Shown piece after piece: positions 42,269-50,872 of a DNA stretch of 64,000 nt (position 1 is its first letter; every line of letters starts with the position of its first letter). The translations under genes were made by a program, and so were the position numbers. The notes under the pieces were generated by a model, which made no database searches, had not been told where the DNA came from, and saw only the letters and a program-made list of their open reading frames with translations. Where the stretch lies: positions 2,005,001 to 2,069,000 of the forward strand of contig JADJLT010000001.1 of NCBI GenBank assembly GCA_016709965.1, given 5' to 3'. The DNA comes from Betaproteobacteria bacterium (lineage in GTDB: Bacteria; Pseudomonadota; Gammaproteobacteria; Burkholderiales; Rhodocyclaceae).

Positions 42269-42358
42269 AGCGCGCTTCGCACGCAGGCAGTTTGACTTCG
42301 TCGCTGCGCCGCTGCGCGGCTGGTCACCGCGGTTGGCAGTCAGGATTTTGTTAAACAT
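42233..42358 (-). CDS. 41-codon leader ORF copying the liuD N-terminus
   Basis: Starts MFNKILTANRG, nearly the same as LiuD's MFNKILIANRG: 28 of 32 bases of 42327-42358 match 42209-42240. After that it diverges and stops at TAA 42233-42235, five bases into liuD. A GGGGA precedes it just after the liuC stop. It could couple liuC and liuD translation, or be a relic of a duplication. As a peptide it probably has no function of its own. Confidence 0.5.
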   Translation of the reverse strand: MFNKILTANRGDQPRSGAATKSNCLRAKRAQAISPRETQHV

Positions 42359-42361
42359 GGC

Positions 42362-43150
42362 TTATTCCCCAATCCAGTTGGGCTGACGTTTATCCAAAAA
42401 GGCGGCGATGCCTTCGCGGGCTTCGGGCGTGGCGCGCAGGTGGGCGATGCGGTGGGCGGTGTCGTCGACCAGCGTGTCGTTGATCGGCCGGCCGTTGACG
42501 GTGCGGATCAGGTCCTTGGCGGCGGCTTGGGAAAGCGGGCCACCCTGTAACAGTGAATCAACGATGTCGCTGATCTTGGCATCCAGTTGTTCTGGTTCCA
42601 CGGTTTCGTGGACGAGGCCGATGTCGAGCGCACGATGCGCGTCGATCCGTTCCGCCGACTGAAAATAGCGGTAAGCCTGCCGGGCGCCGATGGCGCGCAG
42701 CACGTAGGGTGAAATGGCCGAAGGGATGATGCCGAACTTGACCTCGGAGGTGGCGAAGACGGCCTTGGTCGAGGCGACGGCAATGTCGCAGGCGGCAGCC
42801 AGCCCCATGCCGCCGCCAAGCGCAGCGCCCTGGATGCGGGCGATGGTCGGCTTCTTCATTTCGGCCAGCGTGCGCAGCATATGGGCGAGGGCACGGGCGT
42901 CGTTGAGGTTGTCGTCGAGGCCGTTGTTGGCGGCGCGTTTCATCCAGTTGAGGTCGGCGCCGGCGGAGAAGCTTTTGCCGCGGCCGGCGAGGATGACGAC
43001 GCGGACATCGTTATCTTCATTGAGGGCGATGCAGGCGGCGGTGAGTTCGGCGATCAGGGTTTCGTCGAAGGCATTGTGCAGGTCTGGGCGGTTCATCCAG
43101 AGGGTGGCGACCGGGCCGGAGAGTTCGATTTGGAGGGCTTGGAAGGGCAT
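42362..43150 (-). CDS. liuC: Methylglutaconyl-CoA hydratase / enoyl-CoA hydratase family
   Basis: 262 residues. Crotonase motifs: AGRGKSFSAGADLNWMKR forms the oxyanion hole and IQGAALGGGMGLAAACDIAVAS the CoA site. Its place between liuB and liuD, together with the LNWMKR motif, identifies 3-methylglutaconyl-CoA hydratase, giving HMG-CoA in leucine degradation. ATG 43150 is chosen; a longer open frame runs through repeat sequence. Confidence 0.9.
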   Translation of the reverse strand: MPFQALQIELSGPVATLWMNRPDLHNAFDETLIAELTAACIALNEDNDVRVVILAGRGKSFSAGADLNWMKRAANNGLDDNLNDARALAHMLRTLAEMKKPTIARIQGAALGGGMGLAAACDIAVASTKAVFATSEVKFGIIPSAISPYVLRAIGARQAYRYFQSAERIDAHRALDIGLVHETVEPEQLDAKISDIVDSLLQGGPLSQAAAKDLIRTVNGRPINDTLVDDTAHRIAHLRATPEAREGIAAFLDKRQPNWIGE

Positions 43151-43189
43151 TTTGTTTGTCTCTTTATTGGCTATTTTTGTTTGATTGGG

Positions 43190-43268
43190 CTGGGGTTCCG
43201 CCCTTGTGGGACGTACTTTCTTTTGCTTCGCCAAAAGAAAGTACGTCCGCCAACAGGGCGGAACCCCA
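43190..43268. repeat. Palindromic repeat (hairpin form) inside the liu operon
   Basis: Outer arms TGGGGTTCCGCCC (43191-43203) and GGGCGGAACCCCA (43256-43268) are exact complements. The inner stem GTACTTTCTTTTG / CAAAAGAAAGTAC carries a short CTTCGC loop. It is the same core as the repeat at 12.4 and 13.4 kb. It lies between the liuB stop and liuC start and would fold in the operon mRNA. Confidence 0.88.
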
Positions 43269-43301
43269 AGCGCGATCAATGGAAAGCGTTCCATCGAAAG
43301 A

Positions 43302-44909
<1,608 letters not shown>

Positions 44910-44952
44910 GTCTCCTCGCTTTTCTTGTTCGCCCCTGATGTTCAGACAGGCG

Positions 44953-45552
44953 TTACAGCTGCTTTTCTTCCTTGAGCCATTTGCTGACCGGCTCTGCTTG
45001 ATAGCTGCTCATCGTGCCGAGCAGACGTTCGATATCGGTATCGGCCAGTGCCATCGCCCGGTTCTGGGCGCGCAGAAAGCCTTCGCTCACGGCGTGGTCA
45101 AAGAGACTGAGCAGCGGGTCGTAAAAGCCGTTGACGTTGAGCAGGCCCATTGGCTTCGCGTGGAAGCCGAGTTGGCCCCAGGTCAGGATTTCACAAAATT
45201 CCTCAAAGGTGCCGAAGCCGCCGGGCAGGGCGATGAAACCTTCGGACAGTTCGGCCATGCGTGCCTTGCGGGTGTGCATGGAATCGACGACCTCGATGCG
45301 CGTCAGTGCGCGATGATCGACGGCGCGCCCGGCAACCTCTTTGCCCATCAGGGCTTCCGGGATGACGCCGATCACTTTCCCGCCCGCGGCCAGGCAAGCA
45401 TCGGCGACGGCGCCCATCAGCCCGATATTGCCGGCGCCATAGACCAGTTCGATGCCACGGGCCGCGAGCAGGCGGCCGAGCTTTTCAGCCTCGGTGCGAT
45501 AGATCGGATTGTGGCCTGCGTTGGAGCCGCAAAAGACGCAGATTCGTTTCAT
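44953..45552 (-). CDS. LOG-family (TIGR00730) nucleoside-monophosphate phosphoribohydrolase
   Basis: 199 residues. RICVFCGSNAGHNPIY at the start, with the catalytic PGGFGTFEEFCEILTW motif and SMHTRKARM. LOG proteins release nucleobases from 5'-monophosphates such as AMP or cytokinin riboside phosphates. The location inside the liu operon is probably incidental co-transcription. It follows the HCCA isomerase gene by 21 nt. Confidence 0.9.
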   Translation of the reverse strand: MKRICVFCGSNAGHNPIYRTEAEKLGRLLAARGIELVYGAGNIGLMGAVADACLAAGGKVIGVIPEALMGKEVAGRAVDHRALTRIEVVDSMHTRKARMAELSEGFIALPGGFGTFEEFCEILTWGQLGFHAKPMGLLNVNGFYDPLLSLFDHAVSEGFLRAQNRAMALADTDIERLLGTMSSYQAEPVSKWLKEEKQL

Positions 45553-45573
45553 GTTTGTCTCAAAAGCTGTCGC

Positions 45574-46188
45574 TTAAAAACCGCCGGTTTCCAGCCATTT
45601 TTCGATCTGCGGCAGGCGGTCGGCGCCGAAGAAGGGCTGGTCGTCAATCAGCACGTAGGGGGCGCCAAAGACACCGATCTTGATGGCGTGATCGACCTCG
45701 CCCTTCAGGCGTTCCTTGAGGGCTTGATCGTTCACAGCGGCTTCCAGGGCGACACGGTCGACGCCAAGCTGGGCGGCGATATCAAATACGGTGTCGGGCA
45801 TCGAAATGTCGCAGTTGTCGACAAACAGGGCGCGAAATATGGCGTGGGCGAAGCGACGGGCCAGCGCGCAGTCCTGGCCGTGAAGCCAGTAATAGGCGCG
45901 GGCGGCATTTTGCGTGGCCAGCGGAAACTGGCTCGGGTGGTGGTAGGGGATTCCCATGAAGCGCGCCGAGCGCTCGAAATCGATCAGCCAGTAGTTGGCC
46001 TTGACCGGCGTCTGCAGGGTGAGCGGCGCGCTGCCGGTGCTCTTGAAAACAACGCCGAGCAAAATGGGATGCCAGCGTACCTTGCGGCCGAAACGTGCTG
46101 CCAGCTCGTCGATGCGCTCGCTCAGCAGATAGCTGTAGGGGCTGGAAAAATCGAACCAGAAATCGATCGGATTGGCGGATTCGGTCAT
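45574..46188 (-). CDS. 2-hydroxychromene-2-carboxylate isomerase-like (kappa GST / DsbA fold)
   Basis: 204 residues from ATG 46188. The N-terminal IDFWFDFSSPYSYLLSERI is the kappa-class GST/HCCA isomerase motif, with Ser as the catalytic residue, and IGVFGAPYVLIDDQPFFGADRL closes the thioredoxin-like part. Best-known members isomerise HCCA with glutathione in naphthalene breakdown. No aromatic-ring genes are nearby, so a detoxification role in the liu cluster is also possible. A dispersed repeat lies upstream. Confidence 0.87.
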   Translation of the reverse strand: MTESANPIDFWFDFSSPYSYLLSERIDELAARFGRKVRWHPILLGVVFKSTGSAPLTLQTPVKANYWLIDFERSARFMGIPYHHPSQFPLATQNAARAYYWLHGQDCALARRFAHAIFRALFVDNCDISMPDTVFDIAAQLGVDRVALEAAVNDQALKERLKGEVDHAIKIGVFGAPYVLIDDQPFFGADRLPQIEKWLETGGF

Positions 46189-46214
46189 GCGTTGTCTCCT
46201 GCGGTGGTTGCGGG

Positions 46215-46259
46215 CGATTTCGATTTTTGGCTTTTTTTCCGGTCGACCGCAGCAAGCTG
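46215..46259 (+). repeat. Copy 6 of the ~40-bp dispersed repeat
   Basis: CGATTTCGATTTTTGGC followed by TTTTTTTCCGGTCGACCGCA and GCAAGCTGC. Next to it is a separate hairpin, GGCTGGCGA / TCGCCAGCC (46265-46289). Both lie between a possible small ORF and the HCCA isomerase gene. Confidence 0.78.
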
Positions 46260-46301
46260 CTGCGGGCTGGCGACAAGGCATCGCCAGCCTCCCGGATGTC
46301 C

Positions 46302-46406
46302 TTATGGGTGCGATTTCTCCGGGAAGGCCGTCATCATCGTTGGCTTGACGGGCACAGCTCGGCGAATGCCGTGGGCAGCGGGTACGATGATGACAGGTTG
46401 GGACAT
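46302..46406 (-). CDS. Possible 34-residue ORF, perhaps a thiolase N-terminal remnant
   Basis: Begins MSQPVIIVPAAHGIRR and is preceded by AAGGAG at about 9 nt. The first residues resemble thiolase starts such as MSHDPIVIVSAARTAM, and a thiolase is a frequent member of liu operons. The rest does not match. It may be a small real gene or the scar of a lost thiolase gene. No function assigned. Confidence 0.35.
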   Translation of the reverse strand: MSQPVIIVPAAHGIRRAVPVKPTMMTAFPEKSHP

Positions 46407-46429
46407 GCGGATAACTCCTTCAATGGGTG

Positions 46430-47578
46430 CTAGGCTTCCAGCGCCTTGAGCGCCGCGTCGTAGCGGGTCGTCAGGTCGGCGGGGCAATCGATGGTGATGC
46501 CGAGGTCGTGTACCAGGCCATCCTTGAGGCCGTAAACCCAACCGTGGATGGTCAGTTTCTGGTCGCGCAACCAGGCGTCCTTGACGACCGGGGTGTGACA
46601 CAGATTGACCACTTGCTCGAGTACGTTCAATTCGCACAGGCGATCGTGGCGCTGATCTTCCGGCAGACGGTCGACCATGGCCTGATGCTTGTTGTGGACT
46701 TCCTGCACGTTGTGCAACCAGAAGTCGACGATGCCGACCCGCGTCTTGTGCAGGGCTGCCTGGACGCCGCCGCAGCCATAGTGGCCGACGACCATGATGT
46801 GCTTCACCTTCAGGACATCGACGGCGTACTGGATAACCGACAGACAGTTCATGTCGGTGTGCATGACCAGATTGGCCACGTTGCGGTGGACGAATACTTC
46901 GCCCGGTAACAGGCCGACGATCTGGTTGGCCGGTACGCGCGAGTCGGAGCAGCCAATCCACAGGAATTCGGGCGTCTGCAACTGGGCCAGCTTGTTGAAG
47001 TAGTTCGGGTCAACTTCCTGCATGCGCTGGGCCCAGGCCCGGTTGAAGTCGAACAGGTGCGACAGGTTTTCGCTGCGGATTTCTTCTTCCGACCAATTGT
47101 CGAGATCGAGAGCGAGGAACATCGTGCCTTCGATCGGTGTCTGATAATAGTTCGGTGCTTCGGTAAAGCCCAGTTCGCGGTAGAGCTTCACGGCCATGCG
47201 CATGTTGGGCAGTGTGTCGATCATCAGCTTGCGGTAGCCGATTTCCTTGGCCACCTTGATCGCGGCCAGCGCCAGCGCAGCACCAACGCCGTGGCCACGC
47301 TCTTCCGGCGTGACGTAGAGGCGCTTCATTTCGCAGACACCGTCGCTCTCTGGCAGGGGGCGCACGCCAACGCAGCCGGCCGGGCGGCCATCGACTTCGG
47401 CGACGAAGAGGCGACCCTGCGGTGCCACGTAGGCGCCGGGCAGGGAGGCCATTTCCTGTTCGAAATTCTGAAATGACAAATCGACGCCCAGCCAGGCCGC
47501 ATAATTGCGGAAGTACTGGCGAACCTGCTCGAGTGCTTCGGTATCGCTGGCGGTGAGTGTGCGTAGGGTAACGGCCAT
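46430..47578 (-). CDS. Bifunctional GNAT acetyltransferase / beta-carbonic anhydrase
   Basis: 382 residues in one frame. Residues 1-155 are a GNAT domain (EMKRLYVTPEERGHGVGAAL, the acetyl-CoA loop at 94-102). Residues 165-382 are a full-length beta-carbonic anhydrase with zinc ligands Cys210 and Asp212 (CSDSR), His266 and Cys269 (GHYGCGG). The carbonic anhydrase part resembles Can of E. coli, interconverting CO2 and bicarbonate. Bicarbonate is the substrate of the biotin carboxylase LiuD, so the location in the liu operon makes sense. The GNAT substrate is unknown. Confidence 0.92.
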   Translation of the reverse strand: MAVTLRTLTASDTEALEQVRQYFRNYAAWLGVDLSFQNFEQEMASLPGAYVAPQGRLFVAEVDGRPAGCVGVRPLPESDGVCEMKRLYVTPEERGHGVGAALALAAIKVAKEIGYRKLMIDTLPNMRMAVKLYRELGFTEAPNYYQTPIEGTMFLALDLDNWSEEEIRSENLSHLFDFNRAWAQRMQEVDPNYFNKLAQLQTPEFLWIGCSDSRVPANQIVGLLPGEVFVHRNVANLVMHTDMNCLSVIQYAVDVLKVKHIMVVGHYGCGGVQAALHKTRVGIVDFWLHNVQEVHNKHQAMVDRLPEDQRHDRLCELNVLEQVVNLCHTPVVKDAWLRDQKLTIHGWVYGLKDGLVHDLGITIDCPADLTTRYDAALKALEA

Positions 47579-47631
47579 GTTTTTAATGCTCCTGTTGCGG
47601 CGCTCCTGTCCGGAGCGCCGGCAGGAGCGTG

Positions 47632-48804
47632 TTATGCAGTTTCGTTGAAGAGTTCGCGACCAATCAGCATTCTACGGATTTCCGAAGTGCCTGCGCCGAT
47701 CTCATAAAGCTTGGCATCGCGCCAGAGACGGCCGGCTGCGTATTCGTTGGTATAGCCGACGCCGCCCAGCGTCTGGATCGCTTCGCCCGCCATCCAGGTC
47801 GCCTTTTCGGCCGAGTAGAGAATTGCCCCGGCGGCATCCTTGCGCAGTGTGCGGGAGTGGTCGGTGGCATCGCAGGCGCGGCCAACGGCATAGACGTAGG
47901 CGCGGGTGGCCTGCCAGGTGGAGTAAAGATCAGCAACCTTGCCCTGCATCAGCTGGAATTCGCCGATCGCCTGACCAAACTGCTTGCGCTCGTGCAGGTA
48001 AGGAACGACGACATCCATGCACGCCGCCATGATGCCGAGCGGGCCACCGCACAGCACGGCACGTTCGTAATCGAGGCCGGACATCAGCACTTTGGTGCCA
48101 TTGCCGATACCGCCCAGCACGTTTTCTTCCGGGATTTCGACATCGTCAAAGAACAGCGGGAAGGTGTTGGAGCCGCGCATGCCGAGCTTGTCGAGGTGGG
48201 TGCCGTGGCTGAAGTTTTTCATGTCTTTCTCGACGATGAAGGCGGTCATGCCTTTGGCACCGGCGTCCGGGTCGGTCTTGGCGTAGACGACCAGCGTATC
48301 TGCGTCACCACCATTGGTGATCCACATCTTGGCGCCGTTTAGTACGTAACGGTCACCCTTCTTCTCAGCCTTGAGCTTCATCGAGACGACATCGGAACCG
48401 GCATTCGGCTCGGACATCGCCAGTGCCCCGACGTGCTCGCCGGAAATCAGCTTGGGCAGGTATTTTTGGCGCTGGGTTTCGTTACCGTTGCGGCGGATCT
48501 GGTTGACGCACAGATTCGAGTGGGCGCCGTAGGACAGGCCGACCGAGGCCGAGGCCCGGGAGATTTCCTCCAGCGCCACGATGTGGGCGAGATAACCCAT
48601 GTTGGTGCCACCGTACTCTTCGCTGGCGGTCATGCCGAGCAGGCCCATGTCGCCAAATTTCTTCCAGAGGTCGGCGGGGAATTCGTTAACGCGATCAATT
48701 TCTGCGGCGCGTGGTGCAATCTCGGCATCGGCAAAGGTTTTCACCGCATCGCGCAGCAGGTTGATGTCTTCGCCGAGGCCGAAGTCGAGGCTGGGAATGT
48801 TCAT
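47632..48804 (-). CDS. liuA: Isovaleryl-CoA dehydrogenase
   Basis: 390 residues. Acyl-CoA dehydrogenase segments ALAMSEPNAGSDVVSMKLKA and KMWITNGGDADTLVVYAKT, with a C-terminal IQTLGGVGYTNEYAAGRLWRD. The catalytic Glu of isovaleryl-CoA dehydrogenases lies in the central helix (GLDYERAVLCGGPLGIM), consistent with this identity. It oxidises isovaleryl-CoA to 3-methylcrotonyl-CoA and feeds ETF. It follows the PaaI thioesterase gene by 21 nt. Confidence 0.94.
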   Translation of the reverse strand: MNIPSLDFGLGEDINLLRDAVKTFADAEIAPRAAEIDRVNEFPADLWKKFGDMGLLGMTASEEYGGTNMGYLAHIVALEEISRASASVGLSYGAHSNLCVNQIRRNGNETQRQKYLPKLISGEHVGALAMSEPNAGSDVVSMKLKAEKKGDRYVLNGAKMWITNGGDADTLVVYAKTDPDAGAKGMTAFIVEKDMKNFSHGTHLDKLGMRGSNTFPLFFDDVEIPEENVLGGIGNGTKVLMSGLDYERAVLCGGPLGIMAACMDVVVPYLHERKQFGQAIGEFQLMQGKVADLYSTWQATRAYVYAVGRACDATDHSRTLRKDAAGAILYSAEKATWMAGEAIQTLGGVGYTNEYAAGRLWRDAKLYEIGAGTSEIRRMLIGRELFNETA

Positions 48805-48825
48805 GGGTTTGTCTCCGTCGTGGAT

Positions 48826-49269
48826 TTATTTTTCGGTCTTGCCGTGCATGACCATGATGGTCTGCTGCATCAGGGCACAGAGTTTTTCCTCGCCGTCCTT
48901 GACGGCAAAGACTTCGGCCTGCGTGACGATCAAGGTTCGGCCTGGACGAACCACCTTGCCGCGAGCGATCAGCTTTTCGCCATCCGCTGGGGCGAGCAGG
49001 TTCATCTTGTATTCGACCGTGAGCACCGAGGCCGATGCCGGGACCATGCTCATCGCCGCATAGCCGGCGGCCGAATCGGCAATCATGCCGACCACGCCGC
49101 CATGCACGAAGCCGTGCTGCTGCTCGACACCGGACCATAGCGGCAGATGGATTTCGGTCTGTCCGTGTTCAACCACCGGTAGCGTGGCGTGGATCAAGTC
49201 CATGGCGTGCTGCTTGGCAAAGCTGCTACGGACTCTTTCAGCGAAGTGAGGATCGGATAGGTGGGCCAT
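48826..49269 (-). CDS. PaaI-family acyl-CoA thioesterase
   Basis: 147 residues, a hot-dog fold. GFVHGGVVGMIADSAAGYAAMSM is the typical active-site helix with Asp as the catalytic acid. It hydrolyses acyl-CoA thioesters; the physiological target may be a stalled liu intermediate. It is the first gene of the liu operon, just downstream of the LiuR box. Confidence 0.88.
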   Translation of the reverse strand: MAHLSDPHFAERVRSSFAKQHAMDLIHATLPVVEHGQTEIHLPLWSGVEQQHGFVHGGVVGMIADSAAGYAAMSMVPASASVLTVEYKMNLLAPADGEKLIARGKVVRPGRTLIVTQAEVFAVKDGEEKLCALMQQTIMVMHGKTEK

Positions 49270-49287
49270 AGCGTGATTGTATTGACG

Positions 49288-49303
49288 TTGACGTAAACGT
49301 CAA
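49288..49303. promoter_or_regulatory. LiuR-type operator before the liu operon
   Basis: TTGACGTAAACGTCAA: perfect 7-bp arms around a central AA. It resembles MerR-family operators reported for LiuR and sits between the liuR stop and the PaaI gene. It probably controls the whole liu operon and is 19 nt from the PaaI start codon. Confidence 0.78.
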
Positions 49304-49318
49304 CTGATTGGCAAAAAA

Positions 49319-49711
49319 TTATTTGGCGTCCCGGCGAGCCAGCTCTTGCTGACATAGATGTTCGAACTGCGAAATTTCGGCCAGCATCGCCTCGATATCT
49401 TCGCGTTGCTGTTCCAGTGCCGCGCGGCGTTTTTCCATGACACGAAGGCATTCCAGCAATTGCGGCGTTTCGTCCTCGGTTGATTCGTACATGCCGATCA
49501 GGTCCTTGATCTCGGCCAGTGACAGCCCGAGACGCTTGCCGCGCAAGGCCATTTTCAAGCGGGCGCGGTCGCGGCGGGCAAAGATGCGCTTGCTGCCTTC
49601 ACGCGCCGGTGAGAGGATGCCCTGGTCTTCCCAGAAACGGATGGTGCGCGGCGTGATGCCGAATTCGCGGGCAAGATCCGAGATGGCAAAGGTGCTGGCC
49701 GCTAGGCTCAT
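49319..49711 (-). CDS. liuR: MerR-family regulator LiuR
   Basis: 130 residues from ATG 49711, which has AGGAG upstream. The winged HTH FAISDLAREFGITPRTIRFWEDQGIL is MerR-like, followed by a coiled coil (ECLRVMEKRRAALEQQREDIE) and a C-terminal Cys. LiuR controls branched-chain amino acid degradation in many proteobacteria. It is encoded directly ahead of the operon it most likely regulates. Confidence 0.9.
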   Translation of the reverse strand: MSLAASTFAISDLAREFGITPRTIRFWEDQGILSPAREGSKRIFARRDRARLKMALRGKRLGLSLAEIKDLIGMYESTEDETPQLLECLRVMEKRRAALEQQREDIEAMLAEISQFEHLCQQELARRDAK

Positions 49712-49815
49712 GGTGTCTCCTGTAGGTGCGCTCAAGTTAAACAGATGGACGGGGATTTTTCAATGCGCTACCGTATGGTAAGTTGTTCATTCTGATCGTC
49801 CGATTCGGTTTTCTC

Positions 49816-50841
49816 ATGTCCCTGCATTATCCCCATCCGCATCACCCGGCTGCTGGCGAGCTGACAGAAGTTGCCTCTGGCGTTTTCTGGCTGCGCATGC
49901 CGCTGCCGTTTCAGCTTGATCACATCAATCTCTGGCTGCTGCGCGATGGCGCGGGTTGGGTGATTGTTGATACCGGGTTTCCTGATGACGCTGTACGCGA
50001 GACATGGGCGCAGATACTCGATCGCCTCGATGGTCCGGTGAATCGTCTGATCGTGACTCATTTTCATCCGGATCATCTGGGTCTGGCAACGTGGCTGATG
50101 GAAAGAACCGGCGCGCCGCTGGCGATGACCAGTGGAGAATTCCTGACGGCCCATGTTGTCTGGAACGAAGTCGGCGGGCATGGTGCCCGTTTCATGGTCG
50201 AGCAGTTCCGGCAGCACGGCCTGGATAGTGACCATCTGGCGAAATTTGAAAAGCGCGGTTCAGGATATCGCAAGGCCGTACCGGCATTGCCGGATTATTA
50301 TGATCGCCTGAAGGCGGGCGACAGTGCTACGGTCAACGGGAAAAAATGGCAGATTTTGATAGGTCACGGTCATGCGCCGGAACATATGGCGCTTTACTGC
50401 GCTGAACTCGGCGTGTTAATTTCCGGAGACATGCTTTTGCCGAGAATTTCAACCAATATCAGCGTGTTTGCGGCGACCCCAGAGGCTGACGCGCTACGCT
50501 GGTTTTTGGCTTCGCTGGACGAAATGGCGCGGGAGATTCCGGAAGAAACACTGGTATTGCCCTCGCATGGCTTGCCTTTCAAAGGTATACAGGCAAGGGT
50601 AATGGCATTGCATTCGCATCATGAAGAAAGATTGCAGGCTTTGGAGATAAGTTGTGAACTAGCGCCAAAGAGCGCAGCCGAGTTGCTGGACGTATTGTTT
50701 AATCGGACGCTCGATACACACCAAACCATGTTCGCGATGGGCGAGGCAATAGCCCATCTGAACTACCTTGAGCAAGCTGGTCGGCTATCACGCAGCATCG
50801 ATGCCGACGGAGTGATTCGCTATTCGCGGTTGCAGCACTGA
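49816..50841 (+). CDS. MBL-fold metallo-hydrolase
   Basis: 341 residues from ATG 49816 (MSLHYPHPHHPAAGEL). Zinc motif THFHPDHLGLA, then GHGHAPEHMALY, SGDMLLPRIST and LPSHGLPFKGI. A C-terminal helical domain is present. The family acts on thioesters or lactones. It lies 31 nt before phaC and may share a transcript, which could point to acyl-CoA or hydroxyacyl turnover. The promoter region has TACC-GTAT-GGTA, a small palindrome facing liuR. Confidence 0.87.
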   Translation: MSLHYPHPHHPAAGELTEVASGVFWLRMPLPFQLDHINLWLLRDGAGWVIVDTGFPDDAVRETWAQILDRLDGPVNRLIVTHFHPDHLGLATWLMERTGAPLAMTSGEFLTAHVVWNEVGGHGARFMVEQFRQHGLDSDHLAKFEKRGSGYRKAVPALPDYYDRLKAGDSATVNGKKWQILIGHGHAPEHMALYCAELGVLISGDMLLPRISTNISVFAATPEADALRWFLASLDEMAREIPEETLVLPSHGLPFKGIQARVMALHSHHEERLQALEISCELAPKSAAELLDVLFNRTLDTHQTMFAMGEAIAHLNYLEQAGRLSRSIDADGVIRYSRLQH

Positions 50842-50872
50842 CCCGCCACGCACTGACAGAGGGAGTTTCTAG

